Below, in pieces: positions 32,709 to 41,470 of a stretch of 64,000 nt of DNA. The stretch's first letter is position 1. Every line of letters starts with the position of its first letter. The notes beneath the pieces are model-generated. The model had not been told where the DNA came from. It saw only the letters and a list, made by a program, of their open reading frames with translations, and searched no databases. Made by a program: the position numbers and the translations under genes. Where the stretch lies: NCBI RefSeq assembly GCF_014279655.1, contig NZ_CP047946.1, forward strand, positions 1,798,001 to 1,862,000, in the 5' to 3' direction. This DNA comes from Synechococcus sp. ROS8604 (GTDB lineage: Bacteria > Cyanobacteriota > Cyanobacteriia > PCC-6307 > Cyanobiaceae).

Positions 32709-33074
32709 ATGCTTACTGGTGCAGACCTGCTCGCTAAGGTCAAAGATCTTGGCGATGTATCAAAGACCGATTTAGCCACTCAGTGTGGCTACGTCTCGAA
32801 GAAGAAAGACGGAGGTGATCGTGTAAATTTCACTGCATTTTATGAAGCTCTTCTGAACGCCAAAGGCATTGATCTCGGAGGCGGAGCAGGAGAAATTGGC
32901 AAAGGCGGACGCAAGCTCAGCTACATCGCCAGAGTTCAAGGCAATGGAAATCTATTAATCGGTAAAGCTTATACAGCAATGCTTGATCTAAGCCCTGGCG
33001 ACAATTTCACCATCAAGCTAGGTCGAAAGCAAATCCGTCTCATCCCCGAAGGCAGTGAAGATAGCGAGGATTGA
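32709..33074 (+). CDS. Cyanobacterial AbrB-type transcription regulator
   Basis: A 121-residue cyAbrB protein. The N-terminal half (MLTGADLLAKVKDLGDVSKT, then LATQCGYVS) is the cyanobacteria-specific region and the C-terminal half carries the AbrB-like DNA-binding fold (GNLLIGKAYTAMLDLSPGDNF, then KLGRKQIRLIP). Relatives regulate carbon and nitrogen balance and stress genes. It stands alone with its own terminator. Confidence 0.93.
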   Translation: MLTGADLLAKVKDLGDVSKTDLATQCGYVSKKKDGGDRVNFTAFYEALLNAKGIDLGGGAGEIGKGGRKLSYIARVQGNGNLLIGKAYTAMLDLSPGDNFTIKLGRKQIRLIPEGSEDSED

Positions 33075-33091
33075 TTAGTCGAAGCAATCTA

Positions 33092-33117
33092 AAAGAGGCT
33101 TTATGCACCTCTTTTTG
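33092..33117 (+). terminator. Terminator of the AbrB-type gene
   Basis: AAAGAGG, a 9-base loop, CCTCTTT and further T. It lies 17 bp after the stop codon. Confidence 0.75.
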
Positions 33118-33185
33118 ATTGCAAACCAAATTAAAAACTATTAAAAAAACAGAACAACTAGGAATTAAACGATAGAAAGCAAGAA

Positions 33186-33380
33186 TCAAGCATTATCCCA
33201 TTTAATTTTTCCATCAAGGAGCTCCATCAACTCCTCAAGCTTCTGATTGGTCACACGAACATCAGCGGCATCTGGCATGGTGCCCTCTTCAATCAAAACG
33301 TTGTAGTGTTCGCGACACATATTGCGGAGTTCCTGAAGGCGCTTCTTCGTAATGGTGCGTTTCTCTTCTGCTGTTGCCAT
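33186..33380 (-). CDS. Small helical protein
   Basis: A 64-residue soluble protein beginning MATAEEKRTITKKRLQELRN and ending ELLDGKIKWDNA, with two charged helices. It has a picocyanobacterial look but no family I can name. Confidence 0.75.
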   Translation of the reverse strand: MATAEEKRTITKKRLQELRNMCREHYNVLIEEGTMPDAADVRVTNQKLEELMELLDGKIKWDNA

Positions 33381-34133
33381 GCTTGGATCCTAGACCTAGA
33401 TACAGTCTGCCTTATCGAGTGAACTGATAGGGCACATTGGAAGGCAAGCATCGAAGCTTGCATCATCAACACGTCTAACCATTAAATCCTTGCAGGTGCA
33501 AGACTTCTACCCATCAATAAGCATCATTCAGAGAATGTTGCACCAAAGCCTCCATACACAGCCAATCACCCCCATCACAAAGCCTCGATAGCTGCTGAAT
33601 GCATCGTGCAAGAGACGCGTCAAAGCCAACAAGGCCTAGCCGTGATCGGATGTCGGCGGTCATTGGCCATGACGGGCCGCCCACTTCGCGTGACGGTTCC
33701 GACTCTCAATGTCCCAACGTCGCCATTCCGAGGAAGAGGCTGGGAGTGCCGATGGCATCAAAGCTGGATCAGTCCAATAGTCGGGTGAATCAAGGGTGGA
33801 TTGATGGAGGGGGCAACAGGGTCCGTGAGCCACGAGAGATAACTACAGATTTTCTTTATCATGCTCCCTTGAGCTCCCGTAGCGCAATAGACAGATCAGC
33901 GCACCTTTACGCCACAACCGCCACAGCCCCGGCAAGCCGTCAGAGTCACACAGAAAAAATCCACGAAAAACCATGGGATCAAGGGAAAGCCCATCAGGCA
34001 AACAATGAATTACAGAATTTCTGAAGGGCAGAAGAGAGATTGAGCCCGTTTGAATTTCAAGATCCAACGTAAGCTCAATTAATTATTGGACTGGTCGGTG
34101 CCCTCACCTCTTCAAAAATACGAATTGTCATCG
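33381..34133. other. Gene-poor stretch
   Basis: Several short ORFs exist on both strands, including a 141-codon plus-strand ORF, but none has a signal, membrane segment or family motif. I see no hairpin terminator or RNA gene that I can support. Confidence 0.4.
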
Positions 34134-34259
34134 ATGAAGTGGGCATCGAATGGAGAGCTTTCTGCCCATGACATCCATAAGCTGCTCAACAAGATGAGTC
34201 AGGCACAAGCCTTTGAGCGACAAACTCGGTGCCTGGAGCCAACAGAAAGTACAAGATGA
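34134..34259 (+). CDS. Possible microprotein
   Basis: A 41-residue ORF, MKWASNGELSAHDIHKLLNK onward, with a helical core. No ribosome site is obvious. Confidence 0.33.
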   Translation: MKWASNGELSAHDIHKLLNKMSQAQAFERQTRCLEPTESTR

Positions 34260-34449
34260 ATCCATCACCAGATCCAGGCCACCACTTCAAGCTGTTCGCA
34301 CAAGACAGCGGCGATACAAGTGAAATTAAATAAAAAATACAGAAATGCATTTGATTAATTCATAATTTATTTCTGATCCCAAGGTTAATCGGTAGATCGC
34401 ACGCTTTTGTCCCACGAGAGGCCAACATATCGATAATGGTTAGACCTAG

Positions 34450-34647
34450 ATGTACACGATTGAGCACCTGTCTGATGAAAGCTGGACAGCAGAAGTAACC
34501 AGAGAAACTGAGTTCAAAGCATTTGTTGATGCTCGGACAAAATGTATGGCCACCGGCAAAATTTATAGAGTTGTGGACGACAAGCACAACGTAAGATATA
34601 CAATCACACTCGATGCATGCAAAAAACAGCTGTTTTCGAATCACTAG
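34450..34647 (+). CDS. Small soluble protein
   Basis: A 65-residue protein with an alternating beta pattern (MYTIEHLSDESWTAEVTRE, KIYRVVDDKHNVRYTITLD). It is short and compact, like a small beta-sheet domain. Preferred over the opposite-strand ORF because of its regular pattern. Confidence 0.68.
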   Translation: MYTIEHLSDESWTAEVTRETEFKAFVDARTKCMATGKIYRVVDDKHNVRYTITLDACKKQLFSNH

Positions 34648-34663
34648 CGCGTGAATCGACGCA

Positions 34664-34807
34664 TTATTGTTGAAGAGCAGGCATAGCCTCTTGCAGCTCA
34701 TTAGAAGAATCAGAATCGTTCAATCCACTCGTGAGTTGGAACGCCAAAATAGCTAATCCGAGAGAAGCAACAATAACGATTACACGCAAAACTTTGGTGG
34801 GATTCAC
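34664..34807 (-). CDS. Single-pass membrane microprotein
   Basis: A 47-residue ORF with GTG start, MNPTKVLRVIVIVASLGLAI onward, and an acidic tail. One membrane segment. No clear ribosome site; the hydrophobic pattern supports it. Confidence 0.5.
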   Translation of the reverse strand: MNPTKVLRVIVIVASLGLAILAFQLTSGLNDSDSSNELQEAMPALQQ

Positions 34808-35261
34808 AAAAATAAAAACAATGAAACAAACTATAGCGAGTACAGAAAAGAAAAGCCAGTTGAATTCACGTCAAACTCCTGTTCATTCATACACAGGAGA
34901 CAACATTGAAGCTCTATAAAATGGCTCAAAGCATTGAACGAGGGCAAGAGAGATACGTGACACCACAAAAAAACCGCTCAACACATGAGCGGCCTGAAAC
35001 CAAGCAATCCCCATCACCCAGCCTTTTGCATCACATTGAGTTGTGATGCGAGAAGCATAGGGACAAGACACCCTAAGAGTGCATGAGTTTCGATTTACTC
35101 AAGATTGTGACTACATTGTGTAAAGCTTTAAAAGCAAAAAACACGCCAAACAGATTTTCGAAGATCTACAACCAGCCGTCACAATAAAATGTGACAGCGA
35201 TCTAGCGCATCAAACCAAGACAATGAAGAAGCCAAAGCTCACACGAGGCAAAAAGATCAGG
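34808..35261. other. Stretch with an orphan terminator
   Basis: No gene is supported. The only solid feature is a strong minus-strand terminator. A GTCACA/TGTGAC hairpin sits at about 35178-35195. Confidence 0.45.
34967..34993 (-). terminator. Minus-strand terminator without an adjacent gene
   Basis: On the minus strand it reads CCGCTCA, a TGTGT loop, TGAGCGG and seven T: a perfect 7-bp stem. The nearest minus-strand gene upstream ends about 270 bp away, so a short RNA or microgene may end here. Confidence 0.75.
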
Positions 35262-35501
35262 TCAGATCGAAACGATTAAGTATTCAACCCGCTCATCAGA
35301 GCAACAAAGATCTCCATAAAAACATTCTAATTCATCATAGGCGTCATCGTAATTAGCAAATCTCAACTTCGTGATCGAATCTTCTTGAAGATCATCGCGA
35401 ACAATACGATACGAAGGAGATTTAGCATCTAAGCCGTCAGAGATTGACCGCAAAGCTTCAGATGATTCATCTACCATGTACTTAAAATCATCCATATTCA
35501 A
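35262..35501 (-). CDS. Small acidic protein
   Basis: A 79-residue acidic soluble protein, MNMDDFKYMVDESSEALRSI onward, with a CC pair near the end (GDLCCSDERVEY). A start two codons later is possible. No family recognised. Confidence 0.68.
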   Translation of the reverse strand: MNMDDFKYMVDESSEALRSISDGLDAKSPSYRIVRDDLQEDSITKLRFANYDDAYDELECFYGDLCCSDERVEYLIVSI

Positions 35502-35630
35502 TCATACGCTATCAACAGAAAGCCGACAAAGATTGAAAATGCAAAGAAAACTAAATCTATTTAATTGCTATTAGCGATGAATAGTAATCAGCCGTTCATT
35601 CTTAGAGAGCTAGAGGATATTTTAGATGAT

Positions 35631-35915
35631 TTATGAAACAATGATGTCCTTGCCGGAATAAAAAGCAAATCTATAACGAATCGACTCAGCGTTAGGCTTT
35701 GGTGTTTCATAGCTCCAAGCCACATTAGTCATCACATGGTCGCCAACAATGAGGTCCCAGTAGCGTGCTTTCCCTTTCCATCCACACACCGTCGTGTGTC
35801 GAGAATCGCGAAAATATTCAGAATTCATAGCCTCACGAGGAAAATAAGGATTCCCATCCATATAAACAATATCGTCGCTTTCAGCAAGAACGCAACCATT
35901 GAAAACTGCTTTCAT
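35631..35915 (-). CDS. DUF427 protein
   Basis: A 94-residue protein with the DUF427 motifs: MKAVFNGCVLAESDD, VYMDGNPYFPREAM, TTVCGWKGKARYWDL and AWSYETPKP. This small beta-fold family has unknown function and is common in bacteria. The start chosen is the conserved MKA. Confidence 0.9.
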   Translation of the reverse strand: MKAVFNGCVLAESDDIVYMDGNPYFPREAMNSEYFRDSRHTTVCGWKGKARYWDLIVGDHVMTNVAWSYETPKPNAESIRYRFAFYSGKDIIVS

Positions 35916-36080
35916 TGAATTTGGCTTTTTCACCATAATAAGTAGGTATGGACTGTAGTGTGAGGCTTCAGATCATCAATTCAATGGATCAAGCAAAACA
36001 AATTCAAATGGAATAAGACAGAAAGCAGAAAATATTGACTTAAAACTATGTCCATCGAAGTTTTAGAGGACTAAATTCAA

Positions 36081-36221
36081 ATGCAACCAAACGGTCTGGA
36101 CATCTTGGGATGTGTTGCGCGCATCGACGCCATGCAGTCGGTCAACGCAGCAGTCTTTATTCTCCGCGAAAATCTATTTCGATCTGAAAAGGAACGGCTG
36201 AAAAACGTGCGCAATGCCTAG
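36081..36221 (+). CDS. Small protein
   Basis: A 46-residue ORF, MQPNGLDILGCVARIDAMQS onward, helical with a basic end. AGAGGA lies 11 bases upstream. Confidence 0.5.
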   Translation: MQPNGLDILGCVARIDAMQSVNAAVFILRENLFRSEKERLKNVRNA

Positions 36222-36257
36222 ATCCTGATCTAGACCAAAGGTAACTGAGTCATTCCA

Positions 36258-36422
36258 GTGACCTTTCTCAGCAGAATCTGCGCAACATCCAAAGGTTCAA
36301 CCATTGATGCCGTTGGGAATGGGAAATATCGAGTTTGTAACAAGGAATTGACCTGCTCAGAAGTGGATGGCTTGTGGAAAGCCTATGAAATGCTGAGAAC
36401 TCAGGAGCAACGAGTGAGCTAA
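36258..36422 (+). CDS. Small protein with GTG start
   Basis: A 54-residue ORF whose core NGKYRVCNKELTCSEVDGLW is protein-like, with two cysteines and a helical end. GTG is the only usable start after an in-frame stop. It follows the previous small gene on the same strand by 36 bp. Confidence 0.45.
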   Translation: MTFLSRICATSKGSTIDAVGNGKYRVCNKELTCSEVDGLWKAYEMLRTQEQRVS

Positions 36423-36531
36423 GCAATCCAACGCTTAGCGCAGCACGAATCACAAGAGAAACAGGCAGGCATGATCTTTCACTCAGGTCATCTGCGTATA
36501 GAAACATGCATAAAAACTATGGGAATGAAAA

Positions 36532-36912
36532 TCAGTAGCATGCATCCCCTTTCTTGAGCTTATAAGCAGCTTCAGGATATGCATTTTTCCAAATCACGCA
36601 ATTCTTCTCTTCCTGAGACAAACGACTGAATTCATCATTGGAAGCGGAGGGAGCAGCGAGTAGATTCTTACTTTGTGTATGGTTAATATCTTTTTCTTGC
36701 GGGTCTGTTGTATTAGGAGACTTACGACTAGGAGAAACTTCACTCACATAAGGCTTGGGAACAGGCTCACTCACTTCTTGGGGTGATTCCAGATTGATTT
36801 TATTATTTAACGTGCTTCTAATCAAAAGTGAGCCAACAAAAAATCCAATCAGGGTGAAACCAATTCCTATCGATAACTCAAGCCTATTCGCTAGACGAAA
36901 TTTACCGAGCAT
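36532..36912 (-). CDS. Membrane-anchored protein, unknown
   Basis: A 126-residue protein with one membrane segment (LSIGIGFTLIGFFVGSLLI), a Ser/Pro/Lys-rich linker and a C-terminal domain containing CVIWKNAYPEAA and KKGDACY, where the two cysteines may pair. No family recognised. Confidence 0.75.
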   Translation of the reverse strand: MLGKFRLANRLELSIGIGFTLIGFFVGSLLIRSTLNNKINLESPQEVSEPVPKPYVSEVSPSRKSPNTTDPQEKDINHTQSKNLLAAPSASNDEFSRLSQEEKNCVIWKNAYPEAAYKLKKGDACY

Positions 36913-37239
36913 ATTGTTCAGATCTCAGATAAAGGTATTTTAATTATAGAATCCAGCGAAGCCTTGATTGAGGCTTAAAAGTTAGCAAAAAGCTCATGGA
37001 ATAAGCAAAACGACCTAATCTAAAAAGATTTGCGGCCCTAATATTTCTGAATAACCATGCTTTAAAGCCCAAAAAAGCCTCAACAGCCAAAACCAATGCA
37101 AAAGAATTAAGAGTAACAGTCAAAGTTTATCTTGGAGCTTTGACAGACAGGCAATAAAAACAATCACTCAATTCAAGTCGGAGTGATCACTCTGTCTAGG
37201 TCTTCATGGACATGACACAGGAGTCTCTCAAAAGACCAG
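36913..37239. other. AT-rich intergenic stretch with a shared motif
   Basis: No gene seen. AATATTTCTGAATA at 37040-37053 is identical to the arm of the inverted repeat at 11294-11329. Confidence 0.5.
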
Positions 37240-37545
37240 TCAGCTGTGGCGTCCCAGAGGTTCGATCCAATCCACTAGGACCTCACGGTGATGCAGCCAG
37301 CGCTTGGAGACACGGCATCCGAGATTGACTTGTCCCTCATCCATAAGACGACCTAAACGAAGCGCAGCTGCTTCTTCAGGCCTTGAAAAGGTCTGAAGAT
37401 GATCAGTGAGCCAAGTGACCTCATCTTCCGTAATCACTCCGGTGGAAAGGGTTTCGAGCACGAGTTCGCCGACGGTCACGGGGTTTGTAACGATTTCGTT
37501 ACATCTTGGCGCCTCCGTCGGCCAACCGTGGCCCGCGGTCTTCAT
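37240..37545 (-). CDS. Small soluble protein, conserved-looking
   Basis: A 101-residue protein with helical pattern (VGELVLETLSTGVITEDEVT, then EEAAALRLGRLMDEGQV). It is divergent from a 52-residue gene 38 bp away. No family recognised. Confidence 0.75.
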   Translation of the reverse strand: MKTAGHGWPTEAPRCNEIVTNPVTVGELVLETLSTGVITEDEVTWLTDHLQTFSRPEEAAALRLGRLMDEGQVNLGCRVSKRWLHHREVLVDWIEPLGRHS

Positions 37546-37583
37546 GAAGAATTTTTAAGATAGTGTCATCTCTAGTCACTTCC

Positions 37584-37742
37584 ATGGAAGCCACTCTTTC
37601 CCAGCAGTTCGAAACCGAATCCATCAAGCGTCAAATTGACTCCACCACCGACGTGGCGGAACTGCAACAGCTTGCAAGGCACCTTGCGGATCTCTACTTA
37701 AAGCAACGGGTCGCCACTGCCTGGGTCATCGCCAATAAGTGA
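37584..37742 (+). CDS. Small helical protein
   Basis: A 52-residue ORF, MEATLSQQFETESIKRQIDS onward. The QQF-E start and helix-turn-helix size recall NblA proteins only weakly; I do not assign it. A startless ORF in another frame begins across its stop codon. Confidence 0.68.
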   Translation: MEATLSQQFETESIKRQIDSTTDVAELQQLARHLADLYLKQRVATAWVIANK

Positions 37743-38131
37743 TTCATCGCTTGTCCAAGCCTGTGTCCTCGAAAGATACGATCCACGAGACGACCAAGTT
37801 GGTTCCGTTGATATTCAAGGAGAAGGAGAGTGTGATTTCCAGTTAGGTGTGACTACTGACTGGTACTCCCTCCCTTAAAAGACTTTGTTTCAATTCTCAT
37901 CCTCTACTGATAGTAATTTCCATAAAGAAGCCTGGTAAAAGCAGCTTTCAAATCTTGTATTGAACTTTCAATTCACCATTTATTGATCGTTGTCCCAACT
38001 TTTTATTATTCGACAAGTTTTCAGAATCGGAGGATCCTAAAAGTCGTCATCAATCCGCATGCCAAGACGAATCGGCCCGAAGCAACAGCCAAGCATCGAG
38101 ACGCCTCAGTTCCAACAAGCTCCATGGGGCC
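37743..38131. other. Stretch with a startless ORF
   Basis: A frame ending at 37878 encodes LVQACVLERYDPRDDQVGSV and about 25 more protein-like residues but lacks ATG, GTG or TTG. The rest shows no supported gene. Confidence 0.4.
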
Positions 38132-38362
38132 TTGCGCCAAAAAGTCTCTAGGACGCACACCACTGAGCAAGTACTCATCGTGTGCGCATCATCTGTCAAA
38201 CAGCTCAGAGTTCAAATACCGTTCCAAGCACGCTGGCTGGATGCTCAAACTGCTCTGCAGTTCGACGCTCAAGCTGAACCATCATCACCAGATGAGCCGT
38301 GGTTCGAATCGCTGAGAGCAGCGCTAAGCCGATACAAAGAGGACAGTGAGTCAATGTCATGA
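38132..38362 (+). CDS. Possible small protein
   Basis: A 76-residue ORF with TTG start; the second half (ARWLDAQTALQFDAQAEPSS onward) is protein-like. The open frame continues far upstream without a start codon, so it may be the tail of a decayed gene. Confidence 0.4.
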   Translation: MRQKVSRTHTTEQVLIVCASSVKQLRVQIPFQARWLDAQTALQFDAQAEPSSPDEPWFESLRAALSRYKEDSESMS

Positions 38363-38443
38363 AGTCAATCTTGGAGCCAGTTCAAGCCTCTGACCCCATT
38401 CCTTGCGATTTCTTGACTTAATGGAAGATTCGGCAGTGAGTGA

Positions 38444-38632
38444 TCAGAAGCGGCAACCCACCTCATGGATCAGGTCAATGCTGTTAGGCCATCGCCGAAT
38501 GTGTTCGTAAAACTCCATGGCAAGGATGCGAGCTTCCCAAGCATCGGATGCATAGAAGCAAGCCTCCTGCTTGCTGCCATCAGACATCTTGTAGCGAATC
38601 GTGAAATGTTTGTAGTGACTGAAATAAGCCAT
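38444..38632 (-). CDS. Small soluble protein
   Basis: A 62-residue protein, MAYFSHYKHFTIRYKMSDGS onward, with a beta pattern then a helix. It starts 3 bp after the gene to its right, so the two are probably one transcript. Confidence 0.73.
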   Translation of the reverse strand: MAYFSHYKHFTIRYKMSDGSKQEACFYASDAWEARILAMEFYEHIRRWPNSIDLIHEVGCRF

Positions 38633-38635
38633 CGG

Positions 38636-38869
38636 TTAAGCCACCAACTCGTGATCAGTTTGAATCGCAGTCGAACCAGCTCGGTTCATGATGCAAACCA
38701 TCTCATCCAAGGGGTTGAGGACTCTCGCGGATTGTCCTTCCTGCTGACTGAGAGCATGCGCAGCCCTAAAAGCCTCTATTTCTGTTGTTCTGGATCCGTG
38801 ATCCATCCAACCGGAAGAGCTCAGCTCCTTAATTCTGTTCATCAATGAATTTTCATATGTACTCAACAT
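38636..38869 (-). CDS. Small helical protein
   Basis: A 77-residue protein, MLSTYENSLMNRIKELSSSG onward, mostly helical. A longer frame extends upstream but is not protein-like; an ATG 24 bases downstream is also possible. Pairs with the following 62-residue gene. Confidence 0.6.
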   Translation of the reverse strand: MLSTYENSLMNRIKELSSSGWMDHGSRTTEIEAFRAAHALSQQEGQSARVLNPLDEMVCIMNRAGSTAIQTDHELVA

Positions 38870-39183
38870 ATGCACCCAACCTGCAAAACATGGTGCAAAC
38901 CACTCACATTGATCAGAAGTCTTCGGGATCACGGATGATTCATGTGGTGATAGAGACAAACAACCGCCATTTTTCAAGATTTCAGCACATTCAAAGGAAA
39001 TTCTGACCAGGAATAAAACGCATCCATCAAAGAGGCAACAGACCAATGAAAAGGCCGTGACCCCCCGGCCACGGCCCACGAGACGCATTCATCAAGCTTG
39101 ATCTGAACCCTTCCCAATGGGCTCTTTCGTTATGGCGCATGCCATCTTCTCAACACATCGGTGTTTCTACTCAGAAGCTTGAC

Positions 39184-39402
39184 TCAGTAACGGTGTGGGT
39201 ATTCACCAGGATGATCAACACGAACCACCCGCATCCCTCTCAGAGACTTACCTGATAGCAAAAGCAGCTCACTTCCTGACACGGGATAGCCAAGCTCCTG
39301 AGCGATCATCGCAACCTCAGCAGCTGTCATTGCCGATTGAACACGGCTTTGCAAACGACCATCGCGTTGCAAGTGCTCCAAAAATGACTGGAGAGCGCTC
39401 AA
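39184..39402 (-). CDS. Nif11-like leader-type protein without core peptide
   Basis: A 72-residue protein with the Nif11 pattern: MSALQSFLEHLQRDGRLQSR, then AAEVAMIAQELGYPVSGSEL. In marine picocyanobacteria such leaders carry prochlorosin precursors, but here no Gly-Gly site or Cys-rich core follows; the tail is RVDHPGEYPHRY. No lanthipeptide synthetase is seen nearby. It may be a stand-alone Nif11 protein. Confidence 0.8.
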   Translation of the reverse strand: MSALQSFLEHLQRDGRLQSRVQSAMTAAEVAMIAQELGYPVSGSELLLLSGKSLRGMRVVRVDHPGEYPHRY

Positions 39403-39552
39403 AACAGATGTCCCATGCCCTTTTTCTCCGTTTACTGATACACGAAATCAATGCACAAAGGGATCGATTACCAGCGAATCCCAAGAACCTCAACAAGACA
39501 TGAAATCGGTCGTGAGCTGACGTCGAAGGCTTGATGGAGTACGAATCAAGTC

Positions 39553-41013
39553 ATGACCCATTACCAATCTCCAGCGATCGCCGGCCGCGAAGCCGATCTG
39601 CATTCCCTTTTGCAGAACCGCGAGCCCGTCTGGCTCCAAGACACCAATTTGAGACTTCCCAGGATCAGCTCAGCTTTTGCCTGTGCTCTGCACATGCATC
39701 AGCCAACGATTCCCGCCGGCAAAAGCGGAGAACTGGTTTCCCATTTGCAATACATGGTCGAGAACCAGGGAGAAGGAGACAACCACAACGCGGAACCCTT
39801 CGCGCAGTGCTACCGACGGATGGCTGATCTCATTCCGCAGCTGATCAGCGAGGGATGCAATCCAAGGATCATGCTCGATTATTCCGGAAACCTCCTTTGG
39901 GGAGTTCACCAGATGGGCCGTGAAGACATCACGGGGGCACTCCGCTATCTCGCCTGTGATCTGGAGATGCAACGCCACGTGGAATGGCTGGGTACGTTCT
40001 GGAGCCATGCGGTGGCTCCATCAACACCGATTCCGGATCTCAAGCTTCAGATCAGTGCCTGGCAACACCAGTTTGTTGATCTCTTTGGGGAAGAGGCACT
40101 CAAGAGGGTGAAAGGGTTTTCACCACCGGAAATGCATCTTCCCAATCACCCAGACACCCTTCATGCCTTCATTCAAGCCCTCAATGAATGCGGCTACAGC
40201 TGGTTAATGGTTCAAGAACACAGCGTCGAAAACCCGGATGGATCCCCTCTTTCCCATGCACAGAGATATCTCCCCAACCAACTGGTTGCACGCAGCTCAA
40301 CAGGAGACATTGCAAGGATCACAGTCTTAATCAAGACACAAGGCTCAGACACAAAGCTCGTGGGCCAAATGCAGCCGTATTACGAGGCTCTCACCCTTGA
40401 GAAACAACCGCTTGGAAACAGACACATTCCATCCTTGGTGACCCAAATCGCTGATGGCGAAAACGGGGGGGTGATGATGAATGAATTCCCTGAAGCATTC
40501 CTTCAAGCGCACCGCAAAGCATCCAATCGCAACCCATCCGACAACGAACAAGCCCAAACGGTGGCGATCAACGGAAGTGAATGGCTCGAACTTCTTGAAC
40601 AGGAAGGAGTTACGGCCTCCGATTTCCCCGAAGTACAAGCCGTGAAGCAGCACCAGCTATGGGAGAAGGTGGGCAGCTGTTCGACGCGTGAAAACGTAAA
40701 CGCAGCAATCGATGAACTCAAAGCCAATAACAGCGGCTTCTCGATGGAGGGGGCCTCTTGGACTAACAACCTCAGTTGGGTTGAGGGCTACGACAACGTC
40801 TTGGAACCGATGAATCAACTCAGCGCAGACTTTCATCAACGCTTCGACCAGCAAACAGCAAAAGATCCATCGATCACAACGGGGGGAAGTTACCGAAACG
40901 CGCTGCTTCATCTGCTTTTACTGGAAACAAGCTGCTTTCGTTACTGGGGACAAGGAGCATGGACGGAATACGCGCGCAGCATTCACAGCCGAGGCAAGGA
41001 CTTGCTGAACTAA
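39553..41013 (+). CDS. Glycoside hydrolase family 57 protein
   Basis: A 486-residue cytoplasmic protein with family 57 features: HMHQP at about 47-51, FSPPEMHLP at about 190-198 and IADGENGGVMMNEFPEAF at about 301-318. These correspond to metal- or substrate-binding and catalytic regions in GH57 amylases and branching enzymes. It likely acts on alpha-glucans such as glycogen; the exact reaction is not clear. A strong hairpin follows 21 bp after the stop. Confidence 0.9.
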   Translation: MTHYQSPAIAGREADLHSLLQNREPVWLQDTNLRLPRISSAFACALHMHQPTIPAGKSGELVSHLQYMVENQGEGDNHNAEPFAQCYRRMADLIPQLISEGCNPRIMLDYSGNLLWGVHQMGREDITGALRYLACDLEMQRHVEWLGTFWSHAVAPSTPIPDLKLQISAWQHQFVDLFGEEALKRVKGFSPPEMHLPNHPDTLHAFIQALNECGYSWLMVQEHSVENPDGSPLSHAQRYLPNQLVARSSTGDIARITVLIKTQGSDTKLVGQMQPYYEALTLEKQPLGNRHIPSLVTQIADGENGGVMMNEFPEAFLQAHRKASNRNPSDNEQAQTVAINGSEWLELLEQEGVTASDFPEVQAVKQHQLWEKVGSCSTRENVNAAIDELKANNSGFSMEGASWTNNLSWVEGYDNVLEPMNQLSADFHQRFDQQTAKDPSITTGGSYRNALLHLLLLETSCFRYWGQGAWTEYARSIHSRGKDLLN

Positions 41014-41034
41014 CCCATCCTGTGACCAAGGTGG

Positions 41035-41064
41035 AGACACGTCAGGACTCGTTCTGACGTGTCT
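41035..41064. terminator. Hairpin between convergent genes
   Basis: AGACACGTCAG, an 8-base loop, CTGACGTGTCT: a perfect 11-bp stem. It lacks a strong T run on either side but lies exactly between convergent genes. Confidence 0.6.
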
Positions 41065-41115
41065 TGGAGCTGATGAATCTCCCCGTCATGCAGGGAATCG
41101 AAATGTCCTAGCTGG

Positions 41116-41418
41116 TTACCCTGCTGCACGTGATCGACGACGCACGACGCGTCGACCATCGGGGGTCTGATCCACCTCGGATTCGCTATCAGCGCTGGTG
41201 GTGACATCTTTGCCCTCAGGTTCGTTTTCAGGCGGTTCTTGCTCTGCAATAAGACCCACAACCACCGCAGCCTGAAGCTGATCAGAAAGATCACCAATCA
41301 CCATCAAGGCCTTGAGGGTGAGCTCCAATCGAGACTCACGAGGCAAACCCGGGCGCAGCTTCTTGACAGAACCCCACAACTCCTGCCCGACTTCCTTGAG
41401 TAGCTCCTTGTCCGCCAT
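41116..41418 (-). CDS. Small soluble protein with basic tail
   Basis: A 100-residue protein, MADKELLKEVGQELWGSVKK onward. Residues 1-60 form amphipathic helices and the tail has an acidic linker and a basic end (RRVVRRRSRAAG). Likely nucleic-acid or protein binding. No family recognised. Confidence 0.82.
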   Translation of the reverse strand: MADKELLKEVGQELWGSVKKLRPGLPRESRLELTLKALMVIGDLSDQLQAAVVVGLIAEQEPPENEPEGKDVTTSADSESEVDQTPDGRRVVRRRSRAAG

Positions 41419-41470
41419 CTAAATTATTGTCAATGACATCAACTTACCGAACGAACGGCTGGAGGGGTTT

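Noticed and set aside
33870-33920. A stretch with a tRNA-like look (GTAGCGCAATAGACAGATCAG).
   Set aside because: No matching acceptor stem, anticodon stem or T-loop could be folded from the flanking bases.
33599-34024. A 141-codon plus-strand ORF.
   Set aside because: It is rich in Arg, Ser and Pro with no secondary structure pattern; a chance reading is likelier.
34883-35071. A 62-codon minus-strand ORF with a hydrophobic centre.
   Set aside because: It spans a strong minus-strand terminator, so it could not be transcribed as one unit.
37584-37742. Possible NblA (phycobilisome degradation protein).
   Set aside because: Only the QQF-E start and the size agree; the conserved NblA core is not there.
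38295-38320. GGTTCGAATC, which resembles a tRNA T-loop.
   Set aside because: No cloverleaf forms around it, and it lies inside a coding-like frame.
39184-39402. Prochlorosin precursor peptide.
   Set aside because: The Nif11 leader is present, but a Gly-Gly site and Cys/Ser/Thr core are not.
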